Of a stretch of DNA of 41,818 bases, positions 8,574 to 15,754 are shown one piece after another. Within the stretch, counting starts at the first letter, position 1; each line of letters opens with the position of its first letter. A program made the position numbers and the translations under genes. The stretch spans positions 1 to 41,818 of the forward strand of contig JAKPDK010000069.1 of the NCBI GenBank assembly GCA_029552745.1, read 5' to 3'. Under the pieces are notes generated by a model, which did not search any database, was not told the origin of the DNA, and worked only from the letters and a program-made list of their open reading frames with translations. The DNA comes from Candidatus Hydrogenedentota bacterium. Lineage in GTDB: Bacteria; Hydrogenedentota; Hydrogenedentia; Hydrogenedentales; SLHB01.

Positions 8574-10060
8574 CCGAGAATCTTTCGCCCTTCAGAAGAT
8601 TTGATGCCCGAAACGATGCGTTCAAAGGCTTCTTCGTTACTACACGCGGAAATAGCAACTTCTTTCGTCACAATCTTTTTCTGGTAGAGCTCCACCGCAT
8701 ATTGGTCAAACGATTTCATGTCGCTGTCCACTTCAATGATGCTGTAAAGTCGCCCAATATCGCCCTCCAAAATGGCATCCCGCACAATCGGCTTGCCGCC
8801 CAACAAGATCTCTACGCAAGGAATGCGCCCCCCGCCAACTTTTTTCAGCAAACGCTGGCATACCACCCCCTGCAACGTATACGCAAGCTCCTGACGTATC
8901 AGATCGCGTTCCGCCTGCGGGAAATAACTGATCACACGGTTCACCGTGTCCACCGCCGTCATCGTGTGCAGCGTGCTGAACACCAAATGGCCTGTCTCCG
9001 CAGCGCTCAACGCAGCGCGGATCGTCTCCAAATCACGCATTTCGCCCACCAAAATCACGTCGGGGTCTTCACGAAGAGCCCCTTTCAGGGCGTTCGCAAA
9101 AGAAAACGTGTCTCTCCCCACCTGCCGCTGCGAGATAATGCTCTTCTTGTCGCGATACACGTATTCAATCGGGTCCTCGATCGTGATCACGTTGGCATGA
9201 CGCGTCTTGTTGATATAGTCAATCATCGCCGCGAGCGTGGTCGACTTACCGCTTCCCGTCGTACCGCATACCAAGAACAACCCGCGATGTTTGTCACAAA
9301 CCGCTCGCACGACATCTGGAATGTTCAAAGATTCAAACGGAAGCGGTTCTTCTGGAATAATACGAATGGCCAACGCCATGGCACCCTGCTTGTAATAACC
9401 ACTGCAACGCAAATAGCCCAAACCCGCTGCATGAAATTGAAAACTGGTCTCGCGCTCAGCTTGAAGCCGCGCCACTTCCTCCTCACTCCCCAACTGATAA
9501 ATGATCTCTTGCATATCTTCAGCCGAGAGGGGAGGCATATCCATCGGCATCAAGTCGTTGTCAACACGAATATAAGGCGGCGTACCCGCGCGCAAATGCA
9601 AGTCCGATGCATTCCGCTGCTTCATGATCTCAATCATCTTGTTGATGTTGACGTCGTGCCGTTTATACGCCTGTACCAACACCTTCCACGATTGAGAACG
9701 CAGCGTGTGAATCGCAAACTGCTCCAGAACCTGATCCACCGGCAGCAGCTGGCGTAATTGACGCCATTCAAACGACGGCAAGTGGATCAAACATTTCTCG
9801 TTCATCCCGCGTACTTGACAAGGAATTCGCGCCTGTTGCAACGCCTCAGCGACTGCATTCGGATTTACATCCGGTTTGATCTTAAACTCAATCCGAAACT
9901 TGTCGACGCGCTTGTCCATCTCCGCGCTCTGGACCTGCATGTCACAATACGGCGAGGTAAAAACTACGTCAGAAGGAATTCCTGACTGCCGGGTCAGCTC
10001 CGAGACCCCAACTTGCAACACCTCAAGAATCGTGCTGGTAGACCGCGTTCCAATAAACAT
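8570..10060 (-). CDS. pilT: PilT-like type IV pilus retraction ATPase with N-terminal extension
   Basis: A 496-aa protein. Residues ~139-480 match PilT: NASDLHLRAGTPPYIRVD near 150, Walker A GTTGSGKST (266-274), Asp box IEDPIEY, Walker B DPDVILVGE (332-340) and His box TGHLVFSTLHT (356-366). It should be a hexameric cytoplasmic ATPase that depolymerises pilin for twitching motility. PilT proteins are usually about 340-370 aa; here 138 residues precede the PilT fold and contain a predicted alpha/beta segment (KFRIEFKIKPDVNPNAVAEAL). The C-terminal motif usually seen as AIRNLIRE reads IVRDAILE. The ATG has AGGGG seven bases upstream. No other pilus genes are in the window. PilT versus PilU is not certain. 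Confidence 0.9.
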   Translation of the reverse strand: MFIGTRSTSTILEVLQVGVSELTRQSGIPSDVVFTSPYCDMQVQSAEMDKRVDKFRIEFKIKPDVNPNAVAEALQQARIPCQVRGMNEKCLIHLPSFEWRQLRQLLPVDQVLEQFAIHTLRSQSWKVLVQAYKRHDVNINKMIEIMKQRNASDLHLRAGTPPYIRVDNDLMPMDMPPLSAEDMQEIIYQLGSEEEVARLQAERETSFQFHAAGLGYLRCSGYYKQGAMALAIRIIPEEPLPFESLNIPDVVRAVCDKHRGLFLVCGTTGSGKSTTLAAMIDYINKTRHANVITIEDPIEYVYRDKKSIISQRQVGRDTFSFANALKGALREDPDVILVGEMRDLETIRAALSAAETGHLVFSTLHTMTAVDTVNRVISYFPQAERDLIRQELAYTLQGVVCQRLLKKVGGGRIPCVEILLGGKPIVRDAILEGDIGRLYSIIEVDSDMKSFDQYAVELYQKKIVTKEVAISACSNEEAFERIVSGIKSSEGRKILG

Positions 10061-10225
10061 AACGCTACCCCTGTATCCGTTGGGATAATTATCTGTTTTC
10101 TTGTTAGGTTACGCACCACGCGGGAAGTTCGCGCAGAAGAAAAGCATATCAAAAACGGAGGCAAGACATCAAAACAGGATTGCGAAAAAACCGAAAACGT
10201 CGGCGCACCGCCCTGTAAGCCTGCA

Positions 10226-10303
10226 TGGTACCGGGACAGGGATTCGAACCCTGGACCCCTGGATCCACAATCCAGTGCTCTAAACCAGCTGAGCTATCCC
10301 GGC
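10226..10303 (-). tRNA. tRNA-His (GTG anticodon), G1-U72 / A73 type
   Basis: A complete cloverleaf on the minus strand with encoded CCA (10226-10228). The anticodon arm is CTGGA-TTGTGGA-TCCAG, giving anticodon GTG (His). The D arm GCTC...GAGC and T loop GGTTCGAATCC are normal. The acceptor stem is GCCGGGA against TCCCGGT, so pair 1-72 is G-U and the discriminator is A73; position -1 is T. The usual bacterial tRNA-His has an encoded G-1 opposite C73, so this gene carries the divergent identity set known from alphaproteobacteria. Confidence 0.93.
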
Positions 10304-10344
10304 ACCGATGAGAGACCCAGTATAACCCATCACACCACTGTGAC

Positions 10345-11613
10345 TCAACCCGACACTTGGAGCCAGCGCCGTAGCGCCGTACATGTCCGCATCAGGGCAC
10401 GTCCCGCGTGAAAAGACGTCTTCCATTCCCCGCCTTTATCGGTCGTCACAGGTTCTCCCGAGTCCCAAAAAACGTCCTGATACCAATCCCCATACTCATG
10501 GTCAATCTGATGCTCCCAGACCCACTCGAAATGCTTCTCCAATGCATCGCTGTATTTACGGTCTTGAGTCCAATCCACCGCTGCAACCAGCGCATTCAAC
10601 AGTTCCGCCTGCCCCCACCACGGCTTCAACAAGCGGTCTTCCGGCAAGTCGACCGCGTCCAAAACAGAACCCATCAGCGGTCCGTACGCCGCCAGACCAC
10701 CCCGCTCCTGATCAAATCCATACGCCAACGCGTGATCGATCAAACCAAGTACCACAGCACGATAGGGTTCCCGGGATTCCCCCAACACATCTAATGCCTC
10801 GAGTAGAAGCCATGCCAGTTCCACATTCAGACCATACGACGTCGTCATGCTGCCGGAAGCGTCCGTCACGGGATTCCAATCCGCATCAAACGCAGTTGTC
10901 GTGCACCCATACTCGGGGTGAATACCTTTCGAAGAGATCAATTCGAGCAGGCTCCTCAACGCCGCCCGATGGCGTGCCTCGCCCGAAACCCGCAAAAGAT
11001 ACGTGAACCCCTCCAGGATATTGGTATGCATGTCAATCGTCTTGATCCCACTTCGATTCCCGAGTTTCATTTGATCGGCATTTAACACGGGCCACGCACC
11101 ACCATCAAAGTCCTCAATAAATCCCATATCCCGATCAGCCGCCTGCTCCATCAGTACGTCAAACACGCGACACGCCCACGCCAACGCTTCCCGATCACCC
11201 GATGCCGCATAATAATCACTTAATCCCACCAAGGCATACCCGTGAAAGTCGGTGTTTTTTCGTCCGCATTTCGGGTGACCCTCGCGCGTCACCGAAAAGA
11301 AAAATCCACCCCGTTCCCCGTCCCACATGTGCCGCGTCACAAATTCATAACCCCAACGCGCCAAGTCAAGATAGCCTTGATCCCGAAGGCCAAACGCGTG
11401 GGCAGCCGCAAAACTCGATATTAACCGCACCTGCATGATCAAAATCTTTTCGGACATGTCCAACAAGCGTCCTTGTCGGTCTAGACGGGTCAGAAAACCC
11501 CCATACTCTTTATCCACTGCATGATTCGCCCAGAACGGCAAAAGGTTATCCGTCAACGCAGACGTCGCACGATCCAGCATCACACGTAACACCGGGATCG
11601 AAGAAGCATCCAT
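10345..11613 (-). CDS. AGE-family epimerase/isomerase (N-acylglucosamine/cellobiose 2-epimerase-like)
   Basis: About 422 aa, close to the family's usual ~400, with no signal peptide, so a cytoplasmic (alpha/alpha)6-barrel enzyme. Family landmarks are present in order (numbered from a GTG one codon upstream): R64 in MQVRLISSF, DFHGYALVGL (~123-132), H197 in IDMHTNILEGF, SYGLNVELAWLLLEA (~260-274), KPWWGQAELLNAL (331-343) and H403 in WKTSFHAGRAL. Members isomerise or epimerise at C2 of GlcNAc, mannose or cellobiose-type sugars. Position 263, normally the catalytic His of the YGHxxE motif, is Leu (codon CTG). AGAGGGGA precedes adjacent GTG (11616) and ATG (11613) starts; either may be used. Divergent from the propeller and sialidase-like genes, which suggests joint sugar catabolism. 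Confidence 0.87.
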   Translation of the reverse strand: MDASSIPVLRVMLDRATSALTDNLLPFWANHAVDKEYGGFLTRLDRQGRLLDMSEKILIMQVRLISSFAAAHAFGLRDQGYLDLARWGYEFVTRHMWDGERGGFFFSVTREGHPKCGRKNTDFHGYALVGLSDYYAASGDREALAWACRVFDVLMEQAADRDMGFIEDFDGGAWPVLNADQMKLGNRSGIKTIDMHTNILEGFTYLLRVSGEARHRAALRSLLELISSKGIHPEYGCTTTAFDADWNPVTDASGSMTTSYGLNVELAWLLLEALDVLGESREPYRAVVLGLIDHALAYGFDQERGGLAAYGPLMGSVLDAVDLPEDRLLKPWWGQAELLNALVAAVDWTQDRKYSDALEKHFEWVWEHQIDHEYGDWYQDVFWDSGEPVTTDKGGEWKTSFHAGRALMRTCTALRRWLQVSG

Positions 11614-11830
11614 CACATCAAATCCCCTCTGTAGATCGCCAAGAAATGTGGCCGCGCAAGTTCCTCAACTCAATCCATTTTGCCTCATTCTATCACTTCA
11701 ACTACCTTTCTTCTGAAGAGGATGTTACTGCCCTTGTCACCACCCAATGGAGGGACGCCTACCGACGTGACCTCACGTATTAAGTCCCCCCGACACCTTC
11801 CTTACCAATGAAAAACACGATAGAAATCTC

Positions 11831-11859
11831 TTGATCCTTGCCCCTCCCTTGTCTACACT
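11831..11859 (+). promoter_or_regulatory. Candidate sigma-70 promoter for the propeller/sialidase pair
   Basis: TTGATC (11831-11836) and TACACT (11854-11859) are separated by exactly 17 bases, each matching consensus at four of six positions. The AGGAGG ribosome-binding site and ATG of the next gene follow at 11893 and 11906. Confidence 0.45.
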
Positions 11860-11905
11860 AAGAACTCCCATCGCCCAACGTGTGGACAGCAGAGGAGGAA
11901 GAGGT

Positions 11906-12835
11906 ATGTTTTCTCGCCTTTTGGAAAATCTTGCCCGCTATGACGTCGTACTGGAACCCGACGAGAACACCCCCGAATGGTGGGCAGGGGCACCGTCTGT
12001 GGTAGCTGCCCCGGATGGGACGTTTTGGTTAGCCGCGCGCATGCGTGAAGGGCGCTCGCCTCGGGGAAGACGTGGCTACGAAATTCGTATCCTACAGAGT
12101 AACGATGGTATCCATTTTGAACTGGCACACCGTATCCGACGCGAGGATGCGGGCGTACCGGGGTTCGAGCGACCCGCCCTGGTATACGACGCACAAAAAC
12201 AGGGTTTTCGTCTCTACGGCTGCTCTCCTCTTGAGGATGGCTGGGCAATCATCCAGTTTGACGATGCTTCCTCGCCTTGCGAAATCGACCCGAAATCCTG
12301 GCGAAAAGTTGTCGCACCAACACAGGATGCCGATTTATATCTTGTCCCCGAAGGATATAAAGACCCGTTCGTCTTTTGGGATAAAGACCGCTGGCGCATG
12401 TTTGTCATCGGTTTCGAACGCGTAGAACGCATCCATCACTTTGACAGTATCGACGGAACCATTTGGCGCCGTGCCGGAGATTGGCCTGTGATGCAAAACG
12501 ATGGCTGGCACAATTACTACACCCGCCCCGCGTGCATTGTCCCCCTGGCGTTGGGCTATCTGATGGTTTACGAAGGCTCCCACGTCCGTTGGCGTGACCC
12601 CGCTTACAACATCGCAACGGGCTTGGCTTACTCTTACGACCTGAACCACTTCATTGATTTGACACCCGATGCCCCTCTATTGAAAACCACCACGCCCGGC
12701 GACTATCACACCTGGCGGTACTCTCATTGGCTTTGTCGAGACGACGCCGTGTATGTATACTTCGAGGCAGCACGCCCGAACAACACCAACGAAATACGCG
12801 TGAGCGTCTTGCAACGTTCGGATCTGATGAAATAG
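11906..12835 (+). CDS. Five-bladed beta-propeller glycosidase-like protein
   Basis: A 309-aa protein from the ATG at 11906, which has a perfect AGGAGG seven bases upstream (a longer frame from 11831 would begin on the promoter). No signal peptide, so apparently cytoplasmic. Repeating beta-propeller strands are visible: EWWAGAPSVVAAPDGTFWLAARMRE near the start, ERPALVYDAQKQGFRLYGCS, YKDPFVFWDKDRWRMFVIG in the middle, and YVYFEAAR near the end. The DPFVF-type strand is typical of the GH43/GH32/GH130 five-bladed propeller clans. The exact family and substrate cannot be told. It is followed 13 bases later by the sialidase-like gene on one likely transcript, and is divergent from the AGE epimerase; a role in glycan breakdown is inferred. 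Confidence 0.7.
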   Translation: MFSRLLENLARYDVVLEPDENTPEWWAGAPSVVAAPDGTFWLAARMREGRSPRGRRGYEIRILQSNDGIHFELAHRIRREDAGVPGFERPALVYDAQKQGFRLYGCSPLEDGWAIIQFDDASSPCEIDPKSWRKVVAPTQDADLYLVPEGYKDPFVFWDKDRWRMFVIGFERVERIHHFDSIDGTIWRRAGDWPVMQNDGWHNYYTRPACIVPLALGYLMVYEGSHVRWRDPAYNIATGLAYSYDLNHFIDLTPDAPLLKTTTPGDYHTWRYSHWLCRDDAVYVYFEAARPNNTNEIRVSVLQRSDLMK

Positions 12836-12848
12836 GAGGAAGTGCGTC

Positions 12849-14018
12849 ATGACCATCATTCACGCAGGATTTTTGTTGTGCGCGGTCTTTTCGGGTTCGA
12901 CCGATCAACCCCTCTGTCAAGGAGAACTCATCTTCCCGCCCCAACCCAAACATTGTCATGGCAGCAGTTTGGTAGAATGCCCCAACGGCGATCTCCTCGC
13001 GTGTTGGTTCTTCGGTTCCGGAGAACGCAGCGCCAATGACGTATTGATCCAAGGCGCACGTCTGCGCAAGGGCAAGACCCAGTGGAGCCCCGTATTTGTC
13101 ATGGCGGACACACCCAACATACCGGACTGCAATCCCGTGTTGTTTCGGGACGATCGAGACCGCTTGTGGTTGTTTTGGATAGCCGTCGTGGCGAATCGGT
13201 GGGAAAACAGCCTATTAAAATACCGCCGCGCCGAAGACTACCAAAAAGACGGGCCACCCAAATGGTCATGGCAAGACGTTTTGGTTCTGGGTCCTGGGGA
13301 GGATTTTTCGAAAGCGATCGCCGACGGCTTCCAGGCGCTCGGGTACGAACAGGGATGCTGGGCAGAATACGCGCCTCCTTATGACGAAATGCTCATCGAA
13401 GCCGCTAAGGATAAGTACAAACGCCTTCGCGGCTGGATGACTCGCATTCATCCCATCATTCTCCCGTCGGGACGCTATCTGTTGCCGTTATACTCTGACG
13501 GATTCAATCTCTCTCTTACGGCTTATTCCGATGATCACGGTGAAACCTGGCAAGCCGCAGGACCTATCGTCGGCATTGGACCCTGCCAACCCTCTTTCGT
13601 TATGAAGAAGAACGGCGAGTTAGTCGCGTATATGCGCGACGAAGGCGGGCCTCCGCAACGCGTTCAAAAAAGCGTTTCTCAAGACCAAGGCATGACGTGG
13701 ACACCTGCCGTTGATACCGAGATCCCAAATCCTAGTTCTAGTTTGGAGGTCATCGCCATCAAAGATGGCCGATGGGTCATGATCTGCAACGACACAGAGG
13801 AAGGACGACACCGCCTTGTCTTGCTCATGAGCGATGACGAAGGAGCCACTTGGAAATGGAAACGGTATCTCGAAAACGGCGGCGGCGCCTTCGCCTACCC
13901 CTCGATGATCCAAACCAAAGACGGACGGATCCATGCCACGTATTCGCACCACACTGAAACTGGCAACTCCATAAAACACGTGGCGTTGGACCCGGAATGG
14001 ATTACAAAGGCGGAGTAA
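12849..14018 (+). CDS. Sialidase-like BNR/Asp-box six-bladed propeller protein
   Basis: A 389-aa protein with a short hydrophobic N-terminus (about residues 5-17) that may be a signal peptide. It belongs to the predicted neuraminidase group (COG4692-like): HGSSLVECPNGDLLACWFFGS near residues 37-57, RIHPIILPSGRYLLPLYSD (~200-218). Three Asp boxes are visible: SDDHGETW, SQDQGMTW and SDDEGATW. The C-terminal strand GAFAYPSMIQTKDGRIHATYS is typical. Members hydrolyse glycosidic bonds of sialic acid, rhamnose or uronic-acid-bearing glycans, and not all are true sialidases; the substrate is unknown. AGGAGGA (12834-12840) overlaps the preceding stop. Its 3' end overlaps the convergent ankyrin gene by 17 bases. 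Confidence 0.82.
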   Translation: MTIIHAGFLLCAVFSGSTDQPLCQGELIFPPQPKHCHGSSLVECPNGDLLACWFFGSGERSANDVLIQGARLRKGKTQWSPVFVMADTPNIPDCNPVLFRDDRDRLWLFWIAVVANRWENSLLKYRRAEDYQKDGPPKWSWQDVLVLGPGEDFSKAIADGFQALGYEQGCWAEYAPPYDEMLIEAAKDKYKRLRGWMTRIHPIILPSGRYLLPLYSDGFNLSLTAYSDDHGETWQAAGPIVGIGPCQPSFVMKKNGELVAYMRDEGGPPQRVQKSVSQDQGMTWTPAVDTEIPNPSSSLEVIAIKDGRWVMICNDTEEGRHRLVLLMSDDEGATWKWKRYLENGGGAFAYPSMIQTKDGRIHATYSHHTETGNSIKHVALDPEWITKAE

Positions 14019-15189
14019 GCTGCGCGGAAGGGGCGCCCCGACTTTTGAGCAACGTAACCGTGCTTTTCTGCCCCGATTCCATCGCACAGTCAAGGGGTGT
14101 CTTGCCCCGATAACGCAACGAAAGGTCTGCCCCTGCCTCTATCAGGTGCTCCAAAATTGTTTCATGTCCCAACGATGCCGCCAGATGAGCCGGAGTCTCT
14201 CCCAAAGCATTCCGAGCGTTCACATCCGCCCCAAAATCAATCAACATGTCTACATACGCGGTATGCCCCATCTTCACCGCACAATGCAAGAGTGTCCATT
14301 CGTGGTTCGCCGTCCGTGCCTCTACAAGCGTCTTTTCTTGTTGAAGCATTCGACGAAGCTGATCCAAATCCCCTTCCGCAAGAACCTGGAAGACCTTTCT
14401 TCGATTCACCCCCACCTTGGCATATTCATCGAGGAAACTCGCAAGCCGATAATGACTCTCGCGAAGCGCTAAGTCCCGCGCTGTCATGTTTCCGTGCACG
14501 CGAATAAAGAGATCGGCACCCCCGTCCAAAAGCACGCGCGCCGTCTCCACACCACCCTGCCGCGCGGCAAGCATCAACGCGGTCATCCCTTCCATGTTCA
14601 TCGCGTTCACACGGGCACCCTTCTCAATCAGACGCTGCGCCATCTCCGGGTCTCCTCGACGGACTGCAAGCATCAACGGCGTGATGCCATCGGAGTTGGC
14701 AAGATTCACATCCGCACCCCGCTCCAACAACACCTGTACCACTTTGAACTGATCCGTATCAATCGCCACAAACAAAGCCGTCCGGTCTTTGCCGTCCCGA
14801 GCGTTGATATCCGCACCCCGGTCAAGAAGAAATTTCACAATCTCCACATGACCGCGGTGCGCGGCAATCATCAAAGGTGTGATACCTTTATCCGTCCTCG
14901 CTTCAATATCAGCCCCGTTTTCCACCAACAACCGCACAATCGCCAAGTGCCCTTCCTGCGCCGCCTGAAAAAGGGGCGTGTCCCCCCGATCGCTGGCTTC
15001 GTCTACACTCGCATCATGCTCCAGCAGCAGTTCCACCACTTCCCGTTGACCCGCTCGAGCCGCATAGTACAGCGCCGTCAGCCCACGGTCATCCGGTGTG
15101 TCTGGGTCTTCCCCACCTTGCAATAGTTTAGACAATCGCTTCAGATTCCCCGTGCGGGCTGCCTCATGTAAACCCATCAAAAACCGCAT
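14002..15189 (-). CDS. Ankyrin-repeat protein
   Basis: About 395 aa from the ATG at 15189, made almost wholly of ~33-residue ankyrin repeats: roughly ten, e.g. DDRGLTALYYAARAGQREVV, SDRGDTPLFQAAQEGHLAIV, DKGITPLMIAAHRGHVEIVK. A break in the regular pattern near the middle (DEYAKVGVNRRKVFQVLAEG) separates two blocks. Ankyrin stacks bind proteins; no enzymatic domain or signal peptide is visible, so the partner and function are unknown. The frame extends to a GTG at 15306, but that lies in an insertion-sequence remnant and upstream of a good promoter (15247-15276). A GTG at 15201 is another possible start, with GGAG four bases before it. Confidence 0.85.
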   Translation of the reverse strand: MRFLMGLHEAARTGNLKRLSKLLQGGEDPDTPDDRGLTALYYAARAGQREVVELLLEHDASVDEASDRGDTPLFQAAQEGHLAIVRLLVENGADIEARTDKGITPLMIAAHRGHVEIVKFLLDRGADINARDGKDRTALFVAIDTDQFKVVQVLLERGADVNLANSDGITPLMLAVRRGDPEMAQRLIEKGARVNAMNMEGMTALMLAARQGGVETARVLLDGGADLFIRVHGNMTARDLALRESHYRLASFLDEYAKVGVNRRKVFQVLAEGDLDQLRRMLQQEKTLVEARTANHEWTLLHCAVKMGHTAYVDMLIDFGADVNARNALGETPAHLAASLGHETILEHLIEAGADLSLRYRGKTPLDCAMESGQKSTVTLLKSRGAPSAQLTPPL

Positions 15190-15246
15190 GTTGACCACAG
15201 TTCTCCATAACGTAAATAGAATGAAAAATGCGTTCAGTGCGATACT

Positions 15247-15276
15247 AGTATTCTGCGCCTCACTCACATTTGTCAA
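15247..15276 (-). promoter_or_regulatory. Candidate sigma-70 promoter for the ankyrin gene
   Basis: On the minus strand a perfect -35 (TTGACA, plus-strand 15271-15276) and a -10 (AATACT, 15247-15252) are separated by 18 bases, about 58 bases before the ATG at 15189. It lies just outside the insertion-sequence remnant. Confidence 0.55.
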
Positions 15277-15290
15277 TAGAGTGTATTCGC

Positions 15291-15340
15291 CCAGTACCTT
15301 TGGCACTTTTTGTTAGGTTGGATGAGCAATTGAAGAGAGG
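15291..15340 (-). pseudogene. Insertion-sequence remnant: 3' end of an rve-type transposase gene
   Basis: About 50 bases match the 3' end of the transposase gene at 41401-41818 with few differences. In frame it encodes SSLQLLIQPNKKCQRYW, against SPLQFLIQHNKKCQRYW in that gene (14 of 17 identical). Nothing else of the transposase is left. It is probably the scar of a decayed or partly deleted element. Confidence 0.75.
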
Positions 15341-15414
15341 ATTTTCCATGAAGGTTATTGAGAGGAAGACACTTACGCGTAGCGTCACAGGTAGGTTTGA
15401 TCTGCCCCCCTTAG

Positions 15415-15433
15415 TCCCCCGCGTGCGGGGGGA
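15415..15433. repeat. GC-rich hairpin palindrome
   Basis: TCCCCC-GCGTGC-GGGGGGA can form a short, very stable stem-loop. It sits in the gene-free 565-base stretch 15190-15754, with the remnant, the inverted-repeat element and another hairpin. No coding sequence is seen in that stretch. Confidence 0.5.
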
Positions 15434-15481
15434 AACAGGAGGGCTGAACCCTGCACAGGGGATAGAAAGTCGTCCCCCGTT

Positions 15482-15628
15482 GTCATTGCGAGGAGCCCCG
15501 AAGGGGCGACGCGGCAATCCCCTTAGGAATTCGAAATAGCCACGGAATCTGATTTACCCGCTGTTCTCTTGCGCTACGCGGTTGAGGGGATCGCTTCGTC
15601 GCTTCGCGGACTCGCTCCTCGCAATGAC
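15482..15628 (+). repeat. Inverted-repeat (MITE/REP-like) element, complete copy
   Basis: A 147-base element whose two ends are inverted copies: GTCATTGCGAGGAGC at the left and GCTCCTCGCAATGAC at the right. Next inward are GGCAATCCCCTTAGGAATT and the GGTTGAGGGGATCGCTTCGTCG side. Shorter copies lie at 4831-4948 (opposite orientation) and 39497-39548. It has no open reading frame of its own and could form a long cruciform. It is the class of dispersed intergenic repeat often mistranslated into short spurious proteins. Confidence 0.85.
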
Positions 15629-15649
15629 AAAAGTCCTGGGCAAGCACGG

Positions 15650-15679
15650 TGTAGGGGCGAAGCATCCTTCGCCCCTACA
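15650..15679. repeat. Perfect 12-bp stem palindrome, possible bidirectional terminator
   Basis: TGTAGGGGCGAA-gcatcc-TTCGCCCCTACA forms a perfect 12-bp stem with a 6-base loop. It lies 76 bases beyond the stop of the last gene of the exopolysaccharide run. No T-tract follows, so a terminator role is only possible; palindromes of this type recur in intergenic DNA (see 39576 and 39656). Confidence 0.5.
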
Positions 15680-15754
15680 GGGGACAGAAGGGTGGGGTTT
15701 TACTTGAGCCCGTTGGCTTTTGTGCCCCCGCCCGCTGTCGTTGCGCAATGCCCG

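Noticed and set aside
8702-9757. Long open frame (351 codons) on the plus strand opposite the PilT gene
   Set aside because: Its translation is Arg/His/Gln-rich with no recognisable domain, and the opposite strand has an unmistakable PilT. It is an antisense shadow.
15190-15306. N-terminal extension of the ankyrin protein from the GTG at 15306
   Set aside because: The extension starts inside an insertion-sequence remnant and upstream of the likely promoter at 15247-15276.
15300-15320. TGGCACTTTTTGTTA as a sigma-54 site
   Set aside because: The -12 GC is missing, and the sequence is explained as the transposase 3' end shared with 41412.
15554-15748. Short frames giving peptides resembling VIARSE...KRRSDPLNRVAQ
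   Set aside because: They translate the inverted-repeat element and are a well-known annotation artefact.
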